A stretch of DNA of 64,000 nucleotides from Streptomyces rubellomurinus (GCF_000961885.1 NZ_JZKH01000022.1:29657-93656), one strand, 5' to 3'. Numbered from the stretch's first letter, positions 47,892 through 55,495 are shown. The notes: generated by a model from the sequence alone, not told the origin. Translations and numbers: made by a program.

Positions 47892-47915
47892 GTGACCTAC
47901 GCCACCGTAGGTGAC
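47892..47915. promoter_or_regulatory. Operator-like palindrome upstream of the SGNH hydrolase gene
   Basis: The core ACCTACG-CCAC-CGTAGGT (47895-47912) has 7-bp perfect arms around four bases, and two more matching pairs extend it to 24 bp with one mismatch. It sits 25-48 bases before the SGNH start and about 220 bases before the divergent DDAH-like start. Size and symmetry suit a TetR-type repressor dimer. It could instead be an RNA hairpin in the SGNH leader. Confidence 0.55.
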
Positions 47916-48133
47916 CCTGGCGGGGCGTGAGATGGACCACGTACCCTCCGCGCGCCGGGCCCGGAGCGGCCGGGCGGTGTGCCGCAACGGGCCGTGCGCC
48001 GGGGCTCGCGCCGGGTGCGCGGGGGGTTGCGCCCGGCGGGGGCGCCCGCGCGGGTGTGCGAACGGCGGCGCCGGGGCAGCCGCCCCAGGAACGGACGACA
48101 CCCTGAGCCCCCACCCCAAGGACGGTTGAGGAC

Positions 48134-48958
48134 ATGCCCAGCCAGACCCCGGAGCGCACCGCCCGGCCGCGGCGCTACCTGATGTGCCGGCCGACCTACT
48201 TCACCGTGGACTACGCGATCAATCCCTGGATGGACCCCGCGCAGCCCACCGACACCGCCCTCGCCGTCCGGCAGTGGGAGCGGCTGTACCGGACGTACCG
48301 CCACCTCGGCCACACCGTCGAGCTGATCGAGCCGGTGCCCGGCCTGCCCGACATGGTCTACGCCGCCAACGGCGCGACGGTGCTGGACGGCCGGGCGCTG
48401 GTGGCGAGCTTCCGCCACCCGGAGCGCGCCGCCGAGTCCGAGGCCTACCAGGCCTGGTTCCGCGAGCGCGGCTACCGCGAGGTGCACCGGGCCGGGCACG
48501 TCAACGAGGGCGAGGGCGACCACCTGGTGGCGGGCGGCCGGGTGCTCGCCGGGACGGGCTTCCGCACCTCGCGGGCCGCCCACGCGGAGGCGGCCCGGCT
48601 GTTCGGCGTCCCGGTGGTCAGCCTGACCCTGGTCGACCCGCGCTTCTACCACCTGGACACCGCGCTCGCGGTGCTCGCCGACGACCACGTCATGTACTAC
48701 CCGGAGGCCTTCGACGCGGACAGCCGGGCGGCGCTGCGCACCCTGTTCCCGGACGCGATCCTCGCCGACCGGGAGGACGCCGAGGTGTTCGGGCTGAACG
48801 CGGTCTCGGACGGCCGCCGGGTGCTGCTGCCGGAGGCGGCGAAGAACCTCGCGGGCCGGCTCGCCGAGCACGGCTACCAGCCCGTCCCGGTGGACGTCTC
48901 CGAACTGCTGAAGGGCGGCGGCGGGGCGAAGTGCTGCACGCTGGAGCTCAGGCGGTGA
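48134..48958 (+). CDS. DDAH-like amidinohydrolase (dimethylarginine dimethylaminohydrolase family)
   Basis: The 274-residue cytoplasmic protein belongs to the guanidino-modifying superfamily that includes DDAH and arginine deiminase. It has the substrate-side motif MVYAANGATV, the acidic pair in NEGEGDHLV, the catalytic His in FYHLDTALAVL (His173) and the catalytic Cys in GGGAKCCTLEL (Cys267 or Cys268). DDAH converts methylated arginine to citrulline and a methylamine. In actinomycetes these genes are often labelled so without a proven substrate. A GAGG site precedes the ATG. The gene is monocistronic and convergent with hmp. Confidence 0.88.
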   Translation: MPSQTPERTARPRRYLMCRPTYFTVDYAINPWMDPAQPTDTALAVRQWERLYRTYRHLGHTVELIEPVPGLPDMVYAANGATVLDGRALVASFRHPERAAESEAYQAWFRERGYREVHRAGHVNEGEGDHLVAGGRVLAGTGFRTSRAAHAEAARLFGVPVVSLTLVDPRFYHLDTALAVLADDHVMYYPEAFDADSRAALRTLFPDAILADREDAEVFGLNAVSDGRRVLLPEAAKNLAGRLAEHGYQPVPVDVSELLKGGGGAKCCTLELRR

Positions 48959-49052
48959 CCGTCACGGGGTGACCAGCAGCACCTCCGGGGTGCGCGGCCC
49001 GTGCACCCGGCTCCTTCCGGTCGTCCCGCCGCCGGGGTGGGAGTTCCGGATC

Positions 49053-50234
49053 TCAGACCAGCCAGAGGTCCGGCCCGAACACCTCGTAGTGGATGTCGGC
49101 GGCCGGGACGCCCGCCGCCAGCAGCTGCTCCCGGACGTGCTTGAGGAAGGGCAGCGGCCCGCACAGGTAGGCGGTGGTGCCGGCCGGGACCTCGACGGTC
49201 GACAGGTCGACCAGGCCGGTGCGCTCGGCCGGCCACGCGCCGAGCGGCCGCTCGTAGAAGACGTGCGCGACGGCGTTCGGCAGCGCGGCGGTCAGCTGCT
49301 CCAGGTCGGCGCGGAAGGCGTGGCGGAGCTGGTCGCGGTCGCCGTGCACGGAGATCACCCGGCGGGTGGAGCCGGTGGCGGCGAGGTGGCCGAGCATCGC
49401 GGTCATCGGGGTGTTGCCGATGCCGGCGGAGGCGAGCAGCACCGGGCCGTCGCCCTCGGCGAGCGAGACGTCGCCCAGCGGCGGCGCCAGCTCGACGGTG
49501 CCACCGGTGGGCAGGTGCTCGTACAGGTGCTGGGAGACCTCGCCGCCGGGCTCGCGCTTGACGCTGAAGCGCAGCGCGCCGTCGGCCGTGCCGGACAGGC
49601 TGTACTGGCGGATCTGGTGGGCGCCGTCCGCGAGTTCGACGCGCACCGACACGTACTGGCCGGGGCGGGCGGTCGGGACGGGGCGGCCGTCGGCGGGGCG
49701 GACGACGAAGGTGGTGACGGCGTCGGTCTCCTGGTGGCGGGTGACGACGGTGTACGGGCGCCACAGGTCGGCCGGGTCGCAGTCGGCGGCGGCCGCCTCG
49801 GCGCGCAGCCGGTCCTCGACGGCCATCAGCGCGTTGGCCATCAGCCAGTAGACCTCGTCCCAGGCGGCGGCGACCTCGGGGGTGACGGCCTCGCCGAGCA
49901 CCTCGACGATGGCGGCGAACAGGTGCTCGTGGACGACCTTGTACTGGTCGTCGGCGATGCCGACCGAGACGTGCTTGTGCGCGATGCGCGCCAGCATCGC
50001 GTCCGGTCGCTGCCCGGGGTGGGCGACCAGCGCGCTCGCGAAGGCGGCTATCGAGCCGGCCAGGGCCTCGCGCTGGGTGCCGTTAGCCTGGTTGCCCCGG
50101 TTGAACAGGTCGCGCAGCAGCTCCGGGTGCGCGGCGAACAGCCGGTCGTAGAAGCGCGGGGTGATGTCACCGATCGCGGCGCCCACGACGGGCAGGGTGG
50201 CCTCGACGACCTCGGCGGACTTCGCGGACAGCAT
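49053..50234 (-). CDS. hmp: Flavohaemoprotein, nitric oxide dioxygenase
   Basis: The 393-residue cytoplasmic enzyme oxidises NO to nitrate using NAD(P)H and oxygen. The N-terminal globin domain (about residues 1-140) has the proximal His in AHKHVSVG near residue 88 and the distal region FNRGNQANGTQ. The FAD domain has RQYSLSG, and the NAD-binding domain has ASAGIGNTPM and YLCGPLPFLKHV. The C-terminus EVFGPDLWLV is typical of Hmp. A GGAGT site lies about seven bases before the ATG. A dyad directly upstream and the neighbouring NsrR gene, transcribed in the same direction from upstream, point to induction by NO. Confidence 0.96.
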   Translation of the reverse strand: MLSAKSAEVVEATLPVVGAAIGDITPRFYDRLFAAHPELLRDLFNRGNQANGTQREALAGSIAAFASALVAHPGQRPDAMLARIAHKHVSVGIADDQYKVVHEHLFAAIVEVLGEAVTPEVAAAWDEVYWLMANALMAVEDRLRAEAAAADCDPADLWRPYTVVTRHQETDAVTTFVVRPADGRPVPTARPGQYVSVRVELADGAHQIRQYSLSGTADGALRFSVKREPGGEVSQHLYEHLPTGGTVELAPPLGDVSLAEGDGPVLLASAGIGNTPMTAMLGHLAATGSTRRVISVHGDRDQLRHAFRADLEQLTAALPNAVAHVFYERPLGAWPAERTGLVDLSTVEVPAGTTAYLCGPLPFLKHVREQLLAAGVPAADIHYEVFGPDLWLV

Positions 50235-50246
50235 CAGACGACTCCT

Positions 50247-50269
50247 TATCGGTATCTCAGATTCGCATT
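50247..50269 (-). promoter_or_regulatory. Putative NsrR operator before hmp
   Basis: TATCGGTATCT-C-AGATTCGCATT is an imperfect dyad of 11+1+11 bases, the geometry known for NsrR sites. It is strikingly A/T-rich for this genome and lies 13-35 bases before the hmp start. Symmetry holds at about seven of eleven pairs. Together with the adjacent nsrR gene this is a reasonable regulator-site pairing, inferred rather than demonstrated. Confidence 0.6.
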
Positions 50270-50309
50270 AAAGGGCGCGCGGCGGGACCGGCTCCCCGGG
50301 GGTGTGCGA

Positions 50310-50753
50310 TCAGTCGGTGGCGCGGGCAGTGAGGCTCAGCAGCACCGGCCCGGTGGGCGGGGCCACCAGGTCGTCGACGCAGAGCGGGTCGAGCGCGGCG
50401 AAGAACGCCTCCTGGGCGCCCCGCAGGGCCCCGCGCAGCCGGCAGGCGGCCCGCAGCGGGCACGGCGGCTCGTCCTCGCAGCCGACCACGTCGCCGACGC
50501 CCTCCAGCTCGCGCAGCAGCAACCCCAGCGAGCCGGTCCGGCCCGCGAAGGTGAGCATCAGCCCGCCGCCGCGACCGCGCCGGGCCTCCACCACGCCGAG
50601 GTGCTGCAGCCGGCTGACCACCTTCGCCGCGTGGGTGTACGGCACGCCGACCGCCTCGGCCACCTCGCGGGTGGTCGGGTGGTCGCCCTCCCCCAGGACG
50701 GCCAGCCGCATGGCGATCCGGAGGGCGATGTCGGTGCTCTTGGTCAGCCTCAC
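50310..50753 (-). CDS. nsrR: Rrf2-family NO-sensing repressor NsrR
   Basis: The 147-residue regulator begins VRLTKSTDIALRIAMRL (GTG start) with a winged helix in which THAAKVVSRLQHLGVV is the recognition region. Three cysteines at 92, 98 and 104 have Cys-X5-Cys-X5-Cys spacing, the ligand set of NsrR for a [4Fe-4S] cluster that reacts with NO. In Streptomyces NsrR controls hmp genes, and here it lies directly upstream of one. The open frame continues 56 codons further 5', but the GTG at 50753 gives the family's usual length and coincides with the transcription start predicted from an excellent promoter, so the message is probably leaderless. Confidence 0.93.
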   Translation of the reverse strand: MRLTKSTDIALRIAMRLAVLGEGDHPTTREVAEAVGVPYTHAAKVVSRLQHLGVVEARRGRGGGLMLTFAGRTGSLGLLLRELEGVGDVVGCEDEPPCPLRAACRLRGALRGAQEAFFAALDPLCVDDLVAPPTGPVLLSLTARATD

Positions 50754-50790
50754 GTTCGGAACGCTAGCGAATACGACTCCACAACTCCAA
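50753..50790 (-). promoter_or_regulatory. Promoter of nsrR, leaderless
   Basis: On the minus strand, TTGGAG (50785-50790) and TAGCGT (50761-50766) are separated by 18 bases. The -10 ends seven bases before the GTG at 50753, so transcription would start at the initiation codon. No ribosome-binding site is present, which agrees with a leaderless message. It is the clearest promoter in the window. Confidence 0.65.
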
Positions 50791-50918
50791 TTTCCTGCAC
50801 GCCTGCTGTCCGGAGCCGTCGGGTCGGACGAACGGCAGGGTCGGACGAACGGCAGGGGCGCCGCACCGCCTATCCCCTCGGTGGTGCGGCGCCCCGGCCG
50901 TCGTCGTGCGGTGCGCGT

Positions 50919-50938
50919 CACCCGGCGGGCGCCGGGTG
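50919..50938 (-). terminator. Hairpin after nagB
   Basis: CACCCGGC pairs with GCCGGGTG across GGGC (one further pair is possible), nine bases beyond the nagB stop codon. The stem is perfect and GC-only apart from the outer A-T, and no T-run follows. Its position directly after the gene supports a terminator role. Confidence 0.6.
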
Positions 50939-50946
50939 GCGGGCGC

Positions 50947-51729
50947 TCAGAGCTTCTGCCAGGCCGGCTTGGCGGCGTAGGTGTCGCGGAAGTAGTCGGC
51001 GAGCTTGAGCTTCGAGGCGGCGGCCTCGTCGACCACCACGGTGGCGTGCGGGTGCAGCTGCAGCGCGGAGGCGGGGACGGCGGCGGCGAGCGGGCCCTCC
51101 ACGGCGAGGGCGACGGCCTCGGCCTTGGCCTCGCCGGTGGCGAGCAGCACCAGGTGGCGGGCCTCCAGGATGGTGCCGATGCCCTGGGTGATGACGTGGT
51201 GGGGCACCTCGTCGAGGCTGTCGAAGAACCGCGCGTTGTCCTCGCGGGTCTGCCGGGTCAGGGTCTTGATCCGGGTGCGGGAGGAGAGCGAGGAGCAGGG
51301 CTCGTTGAAGCCGATGTGGCCGTCGGTGCCGATGCCGAGCAGCTGGAGGTCGACGCCGCCGGCCTCGGCCAGCGCGCGGTCGTAGGCGGTGGCGGCGGCC
51401 GCGATGTCGGCGGCGTTGCCGTCCGGGCCGAGGAAGGACTCCTCGGTGAGGCCGAGCGGCTCGACGACCTCGCGCAGCACCACCGAGCGGTAGGACTCGG
51501 GGTGGCCGGCGGGCAGGCCGACGTACTCGTCCAGCTGGCAGATCCGGGCCCGCGAGGCGTCCAGCCGGCCGTCGCCGACCCGGGCGGCCAGGGACTGGTA
51601 GATCGGCAGCGGCGTGGAGCCGGTGGCCACGCCGAGCAGCGCGTCGGGCTTGTCGGTCAGCAGATCGGTGATCGCCGCGGCGATGAGTTCGCCGGCCGCT
51701 GCGGGGTCAGGGACGATCACGATTTCCAT
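50947..51729 (-). CDS. nagB: Glucosamine-6-phosphate deaminase
   Basis: The 260-residue cytoplasmic enzyme converts glucosamine 6-phosphate to fructose 6-phosphate and ammonia, the last committed step of N-acetylglucosamine and chitin use. It shows GVATGSTPLPIYQ for phosphate binding, CQLDEYVGLP with the catalytic Asp, GIGTDGHIGFNEP with the active-site His, and TQGIGTILEA. The length is normal. The start ATG at 51729 has GGTGGA upstream. Two DasR-type operators lie 29-57 bases before the start, so the gene should be repressed by DasR and released when glucosamine 6-phosphate accumulates, as known for Streptomyces nagB. Confidence 0.97.
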   Translation of the reverse strand: MEIVIVPDPAAAGELIAAAITDLLTDKPDALLGVATGSTPLPIYQSLAARVGDGRLDASRARICQLDEYVGLPAGHPESYRSVVLREVVEPLGLTEESFLGPDGNAADIAAAATAYDRALAEAGGVDLQLLGIGTDGHIGFNEPCSSLSSRTRIKTLTRQTREDNARFFDSLDEVPHHVITQGIGTILEARHLVLLATGEAKAEAVALAVEGPLAAAVPASALQLHPHATVVVDEAAASKLKLADYFRDTYAAKPAWQKL

Positions 51730-51757
51730 ACTGGTCCACCGTTCTGGGGCGTGGCTG

Positions 51758-51786
51758 AGGTCTAGACCTTCGAGGTCTAGACCAGT
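51758..51786. promoter_or_regulatory. Two DasR responsive elements (dre) in tandem
   Basis: The palindrome GGTCTAGACC occurs twice, at 51759-51768 and 51774-51783, with centres 15 bp apart. On the minus strand the second is embedded in ACTGGTCTAGACCT, close to the DasR consensus ACTGGTCTAGACCACT; the first is the perfect 12-bp palindrome AGGTCTAGACCT. Both lie just upstream of nagB, a classic DasR target. DasR is a GntR repressor that responds to glucosamine 6-phosphate. Confidence 0.9.
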
Positions 51787-52018
51787 TTGCCGTGAACGGG
51801 GGCCCCAGGTCCACCCGGGTCCGCCGGTCGGACGTCCGCGGCGGCCACGGCGTTCTCCCTGGTGGCGGGGCGCGCGGACGGATCGGCGGCGACGGACGGG
51901 GGTCGGTCGGGCGGGCCGGTCGGGCGGGCCGGCCGCCGGGTTGCGGGCTCCGGCGGCCGGCCCTGGGGGAGGGGGCGCGATCGCCCCCGGTCCGTGGTCG
52001 TTCTCAACCGGCCTGCGG

Positions 52019-52426
52019 TCAGAACGGGTTGGTACAGGTGGTGACCTGCTTGTCGGCCTCGAGGGCCGGGCCGGCGGTGGCGCAGACCAGCCGCGGGCCG
52101 CTGGCGGTCACGCGCGGGGTCGTGGCCTCGGCCGAGCCGAAGCGCACGGTGGTCGCGGCGGCGACGGTCTGCCACGGGCTGCCCCAGGCGGCCTGGGTGC
52201 GGATCTCGACCCGGACGACGGTCAACTGGTCCGGCTGGGCGCTCACCCGGGCGACGCCGACGACGCCGTCACCGTCCGCCTCGTGCGAGAGGCAGGGGTG
52301 GTTGACCACCGCGGTGCAGGCCGTGGTGCCGGGCAGGGCCGTGGCGGTGGCGGCCGCGGCCGGCCCTGCGGCCAGTCCGGCTATCCCTGCCACCGTCAGC
52401 ACCACAGCTGCGATCCGAGCGCGCAT
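52019..52426 (-). CDS. Small secreted protein of unknown function
   Basis: The 135-residue precursor starts MRARIAAVVLTVAGIAGL and has a textbook Sec signal ending around GPAAAATA (residue 28). The mature protein is about 107 residues with four cysteines (TTACTAV, HPCLSHE, RLVCATA, TTCTNPF), probably two disulfides outside the cell. Segments such as LTVVRVEIRTQ and TVRFGSAE suggest a beta-rich fold. A perfect AAGGAGG sits eight bases before the ATG at 52426; the frame is open for 37 more codons upstream, but these lack a ribosome-binding site. I do not recognise the family. A small hairpin precedes the ribosome-binding site in the leader. Confidence 0.85.
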   Translation of the reverse strand: MRARIAAVVLTVAGIAGLAAGPAAAATATALPGTTACTAVVNHPCLSHEADGDGVVGVARVSAQPDQLTVVRVEIRTQAAWGSPWQTVAAATTVRFGSAEATTPRVTASGPRLVCATAGPALEADKQVTTCTNPF

Positions 52427-52811
52427 GTTATGAACCTCCTTGGAAACGAAGGGGATCTCACTCCTTGAGATGAGTCTTACACGGGGAGTGTGCACATGCC
52501 CACTGTGTGTTGCGTCACACTCATGGTGACGATTCAACTACGTGCTGCAACCGTTCGCCGAATGTTCGGTATGCGGACAACTCGACGCCCGGCCGGGGAT
52601 CGGTTCACCTGCACCGGGCTGCCGTTCGTCTGATGACCATTCGGATGCGAGGCCTGAAATCGGCCAACCTGTCGCCGGCGCCGGCCGGTCGGGAGCGGCC
52701 CCGGGCGTGAGCGGGCGAAACCGGACGGAAGCGGATGAGTTGTGCCACATCCCTACGAACCACGGCGTGGGCGCCCGGGCGGCGGCCCTCCGGCCTGGGA
52801 TCCTCGGGCGC
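52427..52811. other. Divergent intergenic region between the secreted-protein gene and chaA
   Basis: This 385-base stretch holds the leader of the secreted-protein gene, with its AAGGAGG and a small hairpin, and the upstream region of chaA. On the minus strand TGTAAGACT near 52480 could be an extended -10 for the secreted-protein gene, without a good -35. The stretch 52500-52570 is A/T-rich for this genome. I see no conserved ORF in it; frames open through it are extensions of the flanking genes. Confidence 0.45.
52455..52471 (-). other. Leader hairpin with AGGAG in its loop
   Basis: In the transcript of the secreted-protein gene, AUCUCA and UGAGAU can form a perfect 6-bp stem presenting AGGAG in a five-base loop. 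It lies about 30 bases before the start codon and upstream of the true AAGGAGG site. It may be a stability or translation element; it may also be chance. Confidence 0.35.
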
Positions 52812-53912
52812 ATGATCACGAAGCTCCGCGCGGCCGCCGCGCAATGGACCGTCGTCGTTCCGGTGGTGTCGTTCGTCGTCCTCGCCCTGACCTGGCACGA
52901 AGACCTGCCCGGCTGGGTGGTGGGCGTGGTGGCCTGCTTCCTGGTGGCGGCCGTCCTGTCCGCCGTGCACCACGCCGAGGTGATCGCGCACTGGTCGGGC
53001 GAGCCCTTCGGATCGCTCGTGCTCGCGGTGGCGGTCACCGTGATCGAGGTCGCGCTGATCGTGACGCTGATGGCGGACGGCGGGGACAAGTCCTCCACCC
53101 TCGCCCGGGACACCGTCTTCGCCGCCGTCATGATCACCTGCAACGGCATCCTCGGCCTGTCCATCCTGGTCTCGGCGATCAAGTACCGCACGGCGGTGTT
53201 CAACGCCGAGGGCACCGGCGCGGCCCTGGCCTGCATCGCCGCCCTCGCCACGCTCAGCCTGGTGCTGCCCACCTTCACCACCAGCTCGCCCGGCCCGCAG
53301 TTCTCGACCACCCAGCTCACCTACGCGGCCACCGCCTCGCTCGTGGTGTACGGGCTGTTCGTCGCGACCCAGACCGTCCGGCACCGGGACTACTTCCTGC
53401 CCGTCACCCCCGAGGGCCGGGTGCTGGACGAGGAGGACCACGTCAGCCCGCCCACCGTGCGGGCCGCCGGCCTCAGCCTGCTGCTGCTCGGCGTCGCCCT
53501 GGTCTCGGTCGTCGGCCTGGCCAAGGCCGTCTCGCCGACCATCGAGTCCGCCGTCGACGACGCCGGGCTGCCGCACGCCGTCGTCGGCGTGGTGATCGCC
53601 ATGATGGTGCTGCTGCCGGAGACCATCGCGGCGCTGCGCGCGGCCGTCCGCAACCGGGTGCAGACCAGCCTCAACCTGGCCCTCGGCTCCGCCCTCGCCA
53701 GCATCGGCCTCACCATCCCGGCCGTGGCCATCGCCTCCACCTGGCTGTCCGGCCCGCTCGTCCTCGGCCTGGACCCGGCGCACATGGTGCTGCTCACCCT
53801 GACGATCGTGCTCGGCACCCTCACGGTCATCCCGCGCCGGGCCACCCCGCTGCAGGGCGCCGTCCACCTGGCGGTGCTGGCCGGGTACGTGGTGCTGGCG
53901 GTGAACCCGTGA
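52812..53912 (+). CDS. chaA: Calcium/proton (sodium/proton) antiporter, ChaA/CAX family
   Basis: The 366-residue membrane protein has about eleven hydrophobic segments and the two CaCA alpha repeats. Repeat one is GEPFGSLVLAVAVTVIEVAL near residue 60. Repeat two contains LPETIAALRAAVRNR and TSLNLALGSALASIGLTIP, which matches E. coli ChaA closely. Acidic residues in both repeats bind the cation. It would expel calcium or sodium in exchange for protons. A short cytosolic loop (RVLDEEDHVSPP) splits the halves. The ATG at 52812 gives the natural start; the open frame runs 90 codons further upstream but through non-coding-like sequence. A strong hairpin follows the gene. Confidence 0.93.
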   Translation: MITKLRAAAAQWTVVVPVVSFVVLALTWHEDLPGWVVGVVACFLVAAVLSAVHHAEVIAHWSGEPFGSLVLAVAVTVIEVALIVTLMADGGDKSSTLARDTVFAAVMITCNGILGLSILVSAIKYRTAVFNAEGTGAALACIAALATLSLVLPTFTTSSPGPQFSTTQLTYAATASLVVYGLFVATQTVRHRDYFLPVTPEGRVLDEEDHVSPPTVRAAGLSLLLLGVALVSVVGLAKAVSPTIESAVDDAGLPHAVVGVVIAMMVLLPETIAALRAAVRNRVQTSLNLALGSALASIGLTIPAVAIASTWLSGPLVLGLDPAHMVLLTLTIVLGTLTVIPRRATPLQGAVHLAVLAGYVVLAVNP

Positions 53913-53940
53913 GGGCGCCGCGTCCGTAGAAAATGACGGA

Positions 53941-53980
53941 GAGCCCCTGGCCGGCCGCATGTGTGCGGGGCCAGGGGCTC
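53941..53980. terminator. Bidirectional terminator between chaA and the LASTG protein gene
   Basis: GAGCCCCTGGCC (53941-53952) and GGCCAGGGGCTC (53969-53980) form a perfect 12-bp stem, and the loop can add a short CCGC/GCGG inner stem. An A-run (AAAAT) precedes it on the plus strand, which serves as a U-tract for the minus-strand transcript. It lies between two convergent genes. Confidence 0.8.
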
Positions 53981-54063
53981 AGTGGTGTCCCGGTCAGGTG
54001 GTGCCGCGGCTCAGACGCGGCGCCACCGGACTCCGGGAGCCCGACGCGACAGGGAGTGGCGCG

Positions 54064-55059
54064 TCAGGAGGCGGTGCGGCGACGGCGGGTGTAGACCACC
54101 GCGCCCACGCCGGCGGCCAGCAGGACGGTGCCGGCGCCCGCGTACAGCAGGGTGCCGTCGCTACCGGTGGAGGCCAGCTTCTTGCCCGGGATCGGGGTCG
54201 GGGTGCTGACCTTGGCGGGCTTGATCAGCGGCTGCTCCGGGCTGGTCCTGGTGCCGGCCGGGGTGGTGGTGTGCACCGGGACGGTGGCGGTCGGCGTGGT
54301 GGACGGGCCGGCGCTGGGCACGCCGCTCGGGGCGGTGGTCGGGGCGGTGGTCGGCGCAGCGGTGGCCGTGGGGGTGGCCGGGGCGGTGGTCGGCGGCACC
54401 GGGGCACCGGTCGGCGTGGCAGTGGCAGTGGCGGTCGCGGTCGGCGACGGCGCGTGCGAAGGGGTGCCGGTCGCCGGGGTGGTCGGGCCCGCGGAGGGGG
54501 TCTTGGTCGGCGTGGGCGTCGCCGACGGCGTCACGGACGGGGTCGCGGACGGCGTCGCCGAGGGGGTCTTGGTCGGCGTCGGCTTGCCGGTCGGGCCGGG
54601 CTTCTCGCTGCCGCAGTCGACCTTGAAGACCTTGTGCTTCGGGTTGTTGAGGTCGGCGTCGGCCGGCAGCTCGCCGTCGACCAGCTCGACCGACTGCCAG
54701 TACAGCTTGTAGTGGCCGTCCGGCAGGTTGATGTCCTCGGTGCGGACGTCGCCGTCCTCTAGCACCGGCAGGTCGCCCCAGGCAACGGGCGTGGCGGGGT
54801 CGTTCATGTCGTAGATGGCCCAGAGCACGTCCTGGTTCGGGTCGAAGCCGAAGGAGTCCAGGTAGAAGGTGCAGACCTTGGGCTCGTTGCGCATGTCCTC
54901 CTGGCCGGTGCCGGCGTCGTGGATCTTCACGGTGCCGTTGTTGCCGGGGGCGCCGTGGCCGCCACCCGGGGCGGCGTGCGCGGCGGGGGCGAGGAGCATC
55001 AGCGCGGCGGCGGTCGGGACGGCCACCAGGGAGCGTGCTGCGGTGGAGCGGATGTGCAT
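54064..55059 (-). CDS. Sortase-anchored cell-wall protein with LASTG signal and Thr/Pro-rich stalk
   Basis: The 331-residue precursor has a Sec signal ending near APAAHAAPG. A globular domain of about 130 residues follows, with two cysteines (PKVCTFYLD, FKVDCGSE). Next comes a roughly 130-residue stalk of Ser/Thr/Pro/Ala repeats built on units like SATP and TPTKTP. The C-terminus is a sorting signal: LASTG, a hydrophobic helix and the basic tail TRRRRTAS. LAxTG is the motif used by class E sortases of high-GC actinobacteria, so the protein should be covalently attached to peptidoglycan with the domain held outward. The ligand or role of the domain is unknown. The stalk is low-complexity DNA and prone to length variation. 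Confidence 0.9.
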   Translation of the reverse strand: MHIRSTAARSLVAVPTAAALMLLAPAAHAAPGGGHGAPGNNGTVKIHDAGTGQEDMRNEPKVCTFYLDSFGFDPNQDVLWAIYDMNDPATPVAWGDLPVLEDGDVRTEDINLPDGHYKLYWQSVELVDGELPADADLNNPKHKVFKVDCGSEKPGPTGKPTPTKTPSATPSATPSVTPSATPTPTKTPSAGPTTPATGTPSHAPSPTATATATATPTGAPVPPTTAPATPTATAAPTTAPTTAPSGVPSAGPSTTPTATVPVHTTTPAGTRTSPEQPLIKPAKVSTPTPIPGKKLASTGSDGTLLYAGAGTVLLAAGVGAVVYTRRRRTAS

Positions 55060-55495
55060 GGGTGTTCCATCGGGTTCGGCAGGCCGGGACGAGCCTGCGC
55101 GGTGGGGAGGGAGCCCCCCGGCGGACGGTACGGCCGGGGGGTCGGCACCGTACGGCGGGAAGGGCACAAAAGTTCCCGCAGCGAAGAACGTGACGCAAGG
55201 GGTGAATGGCTGGATTGTGCCGTTGTGGCCGAAATATGGCGGAGAGTCCGTGGCAACAATCGGATCACCCGGTTGTGCGTGAATCGTGCCCGTCGTGACC
55301 ACCTCAAGGACATCCCGGGCCCGGTGGCCGGTATTGACCGGTCCACGCCGCCGGTCCGCGTGTCGGGGGAGCGGTCCGGCACCGCCGTTCTCTATCGTCC
55401 GTCTGGGACCGCCGAGCCCCCTGGTGCCGCTGTGGCGGCGCCGGCCCGGTCCCGTCCCTCGCCCACCCAGCCCAGCCGACCCGCGGGAGTGCGCA
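55060..55495. other. Divergent intergenic region between the LASTG gene and the flavoprotein gene
   Basis: These 436 bases contain a possible ECF-sigma promoter for the wall-protein gene (listed separately) and, near 55490, the GGGAG site of the flavoprotein gene. The part 55160-55300 is A/T-rich by local standards, with direct and inverted scraps around the two GGATTGTG and CGGTTGTG segments, but no strong symmetric site. I see no additional gene. Confidence 0.45.
55145..55178 (-). promoter_or_regulatory. Possible ECF-sigma (SigE-like) promoter for the LASTG protein gene
   Basis: On the minus strand GGGAAC is followed after 17 bases by CGTACGG, fitting the AAC-N16/17-CGT pattern of cell-envelope-stress ECF promoters in Streptomyces. 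It lies about 90 bases before the start codon. A cell-wall protein is a sensible target, but the pattern is short and could occur by chance. Confidence 0.35.

Noticed and set aside
50754..50921. N-terminal extension of NsrR to 50921
   Set aside because: It would run through the clear nsrR promoter and make the protein 56 residues longer than the family norm.
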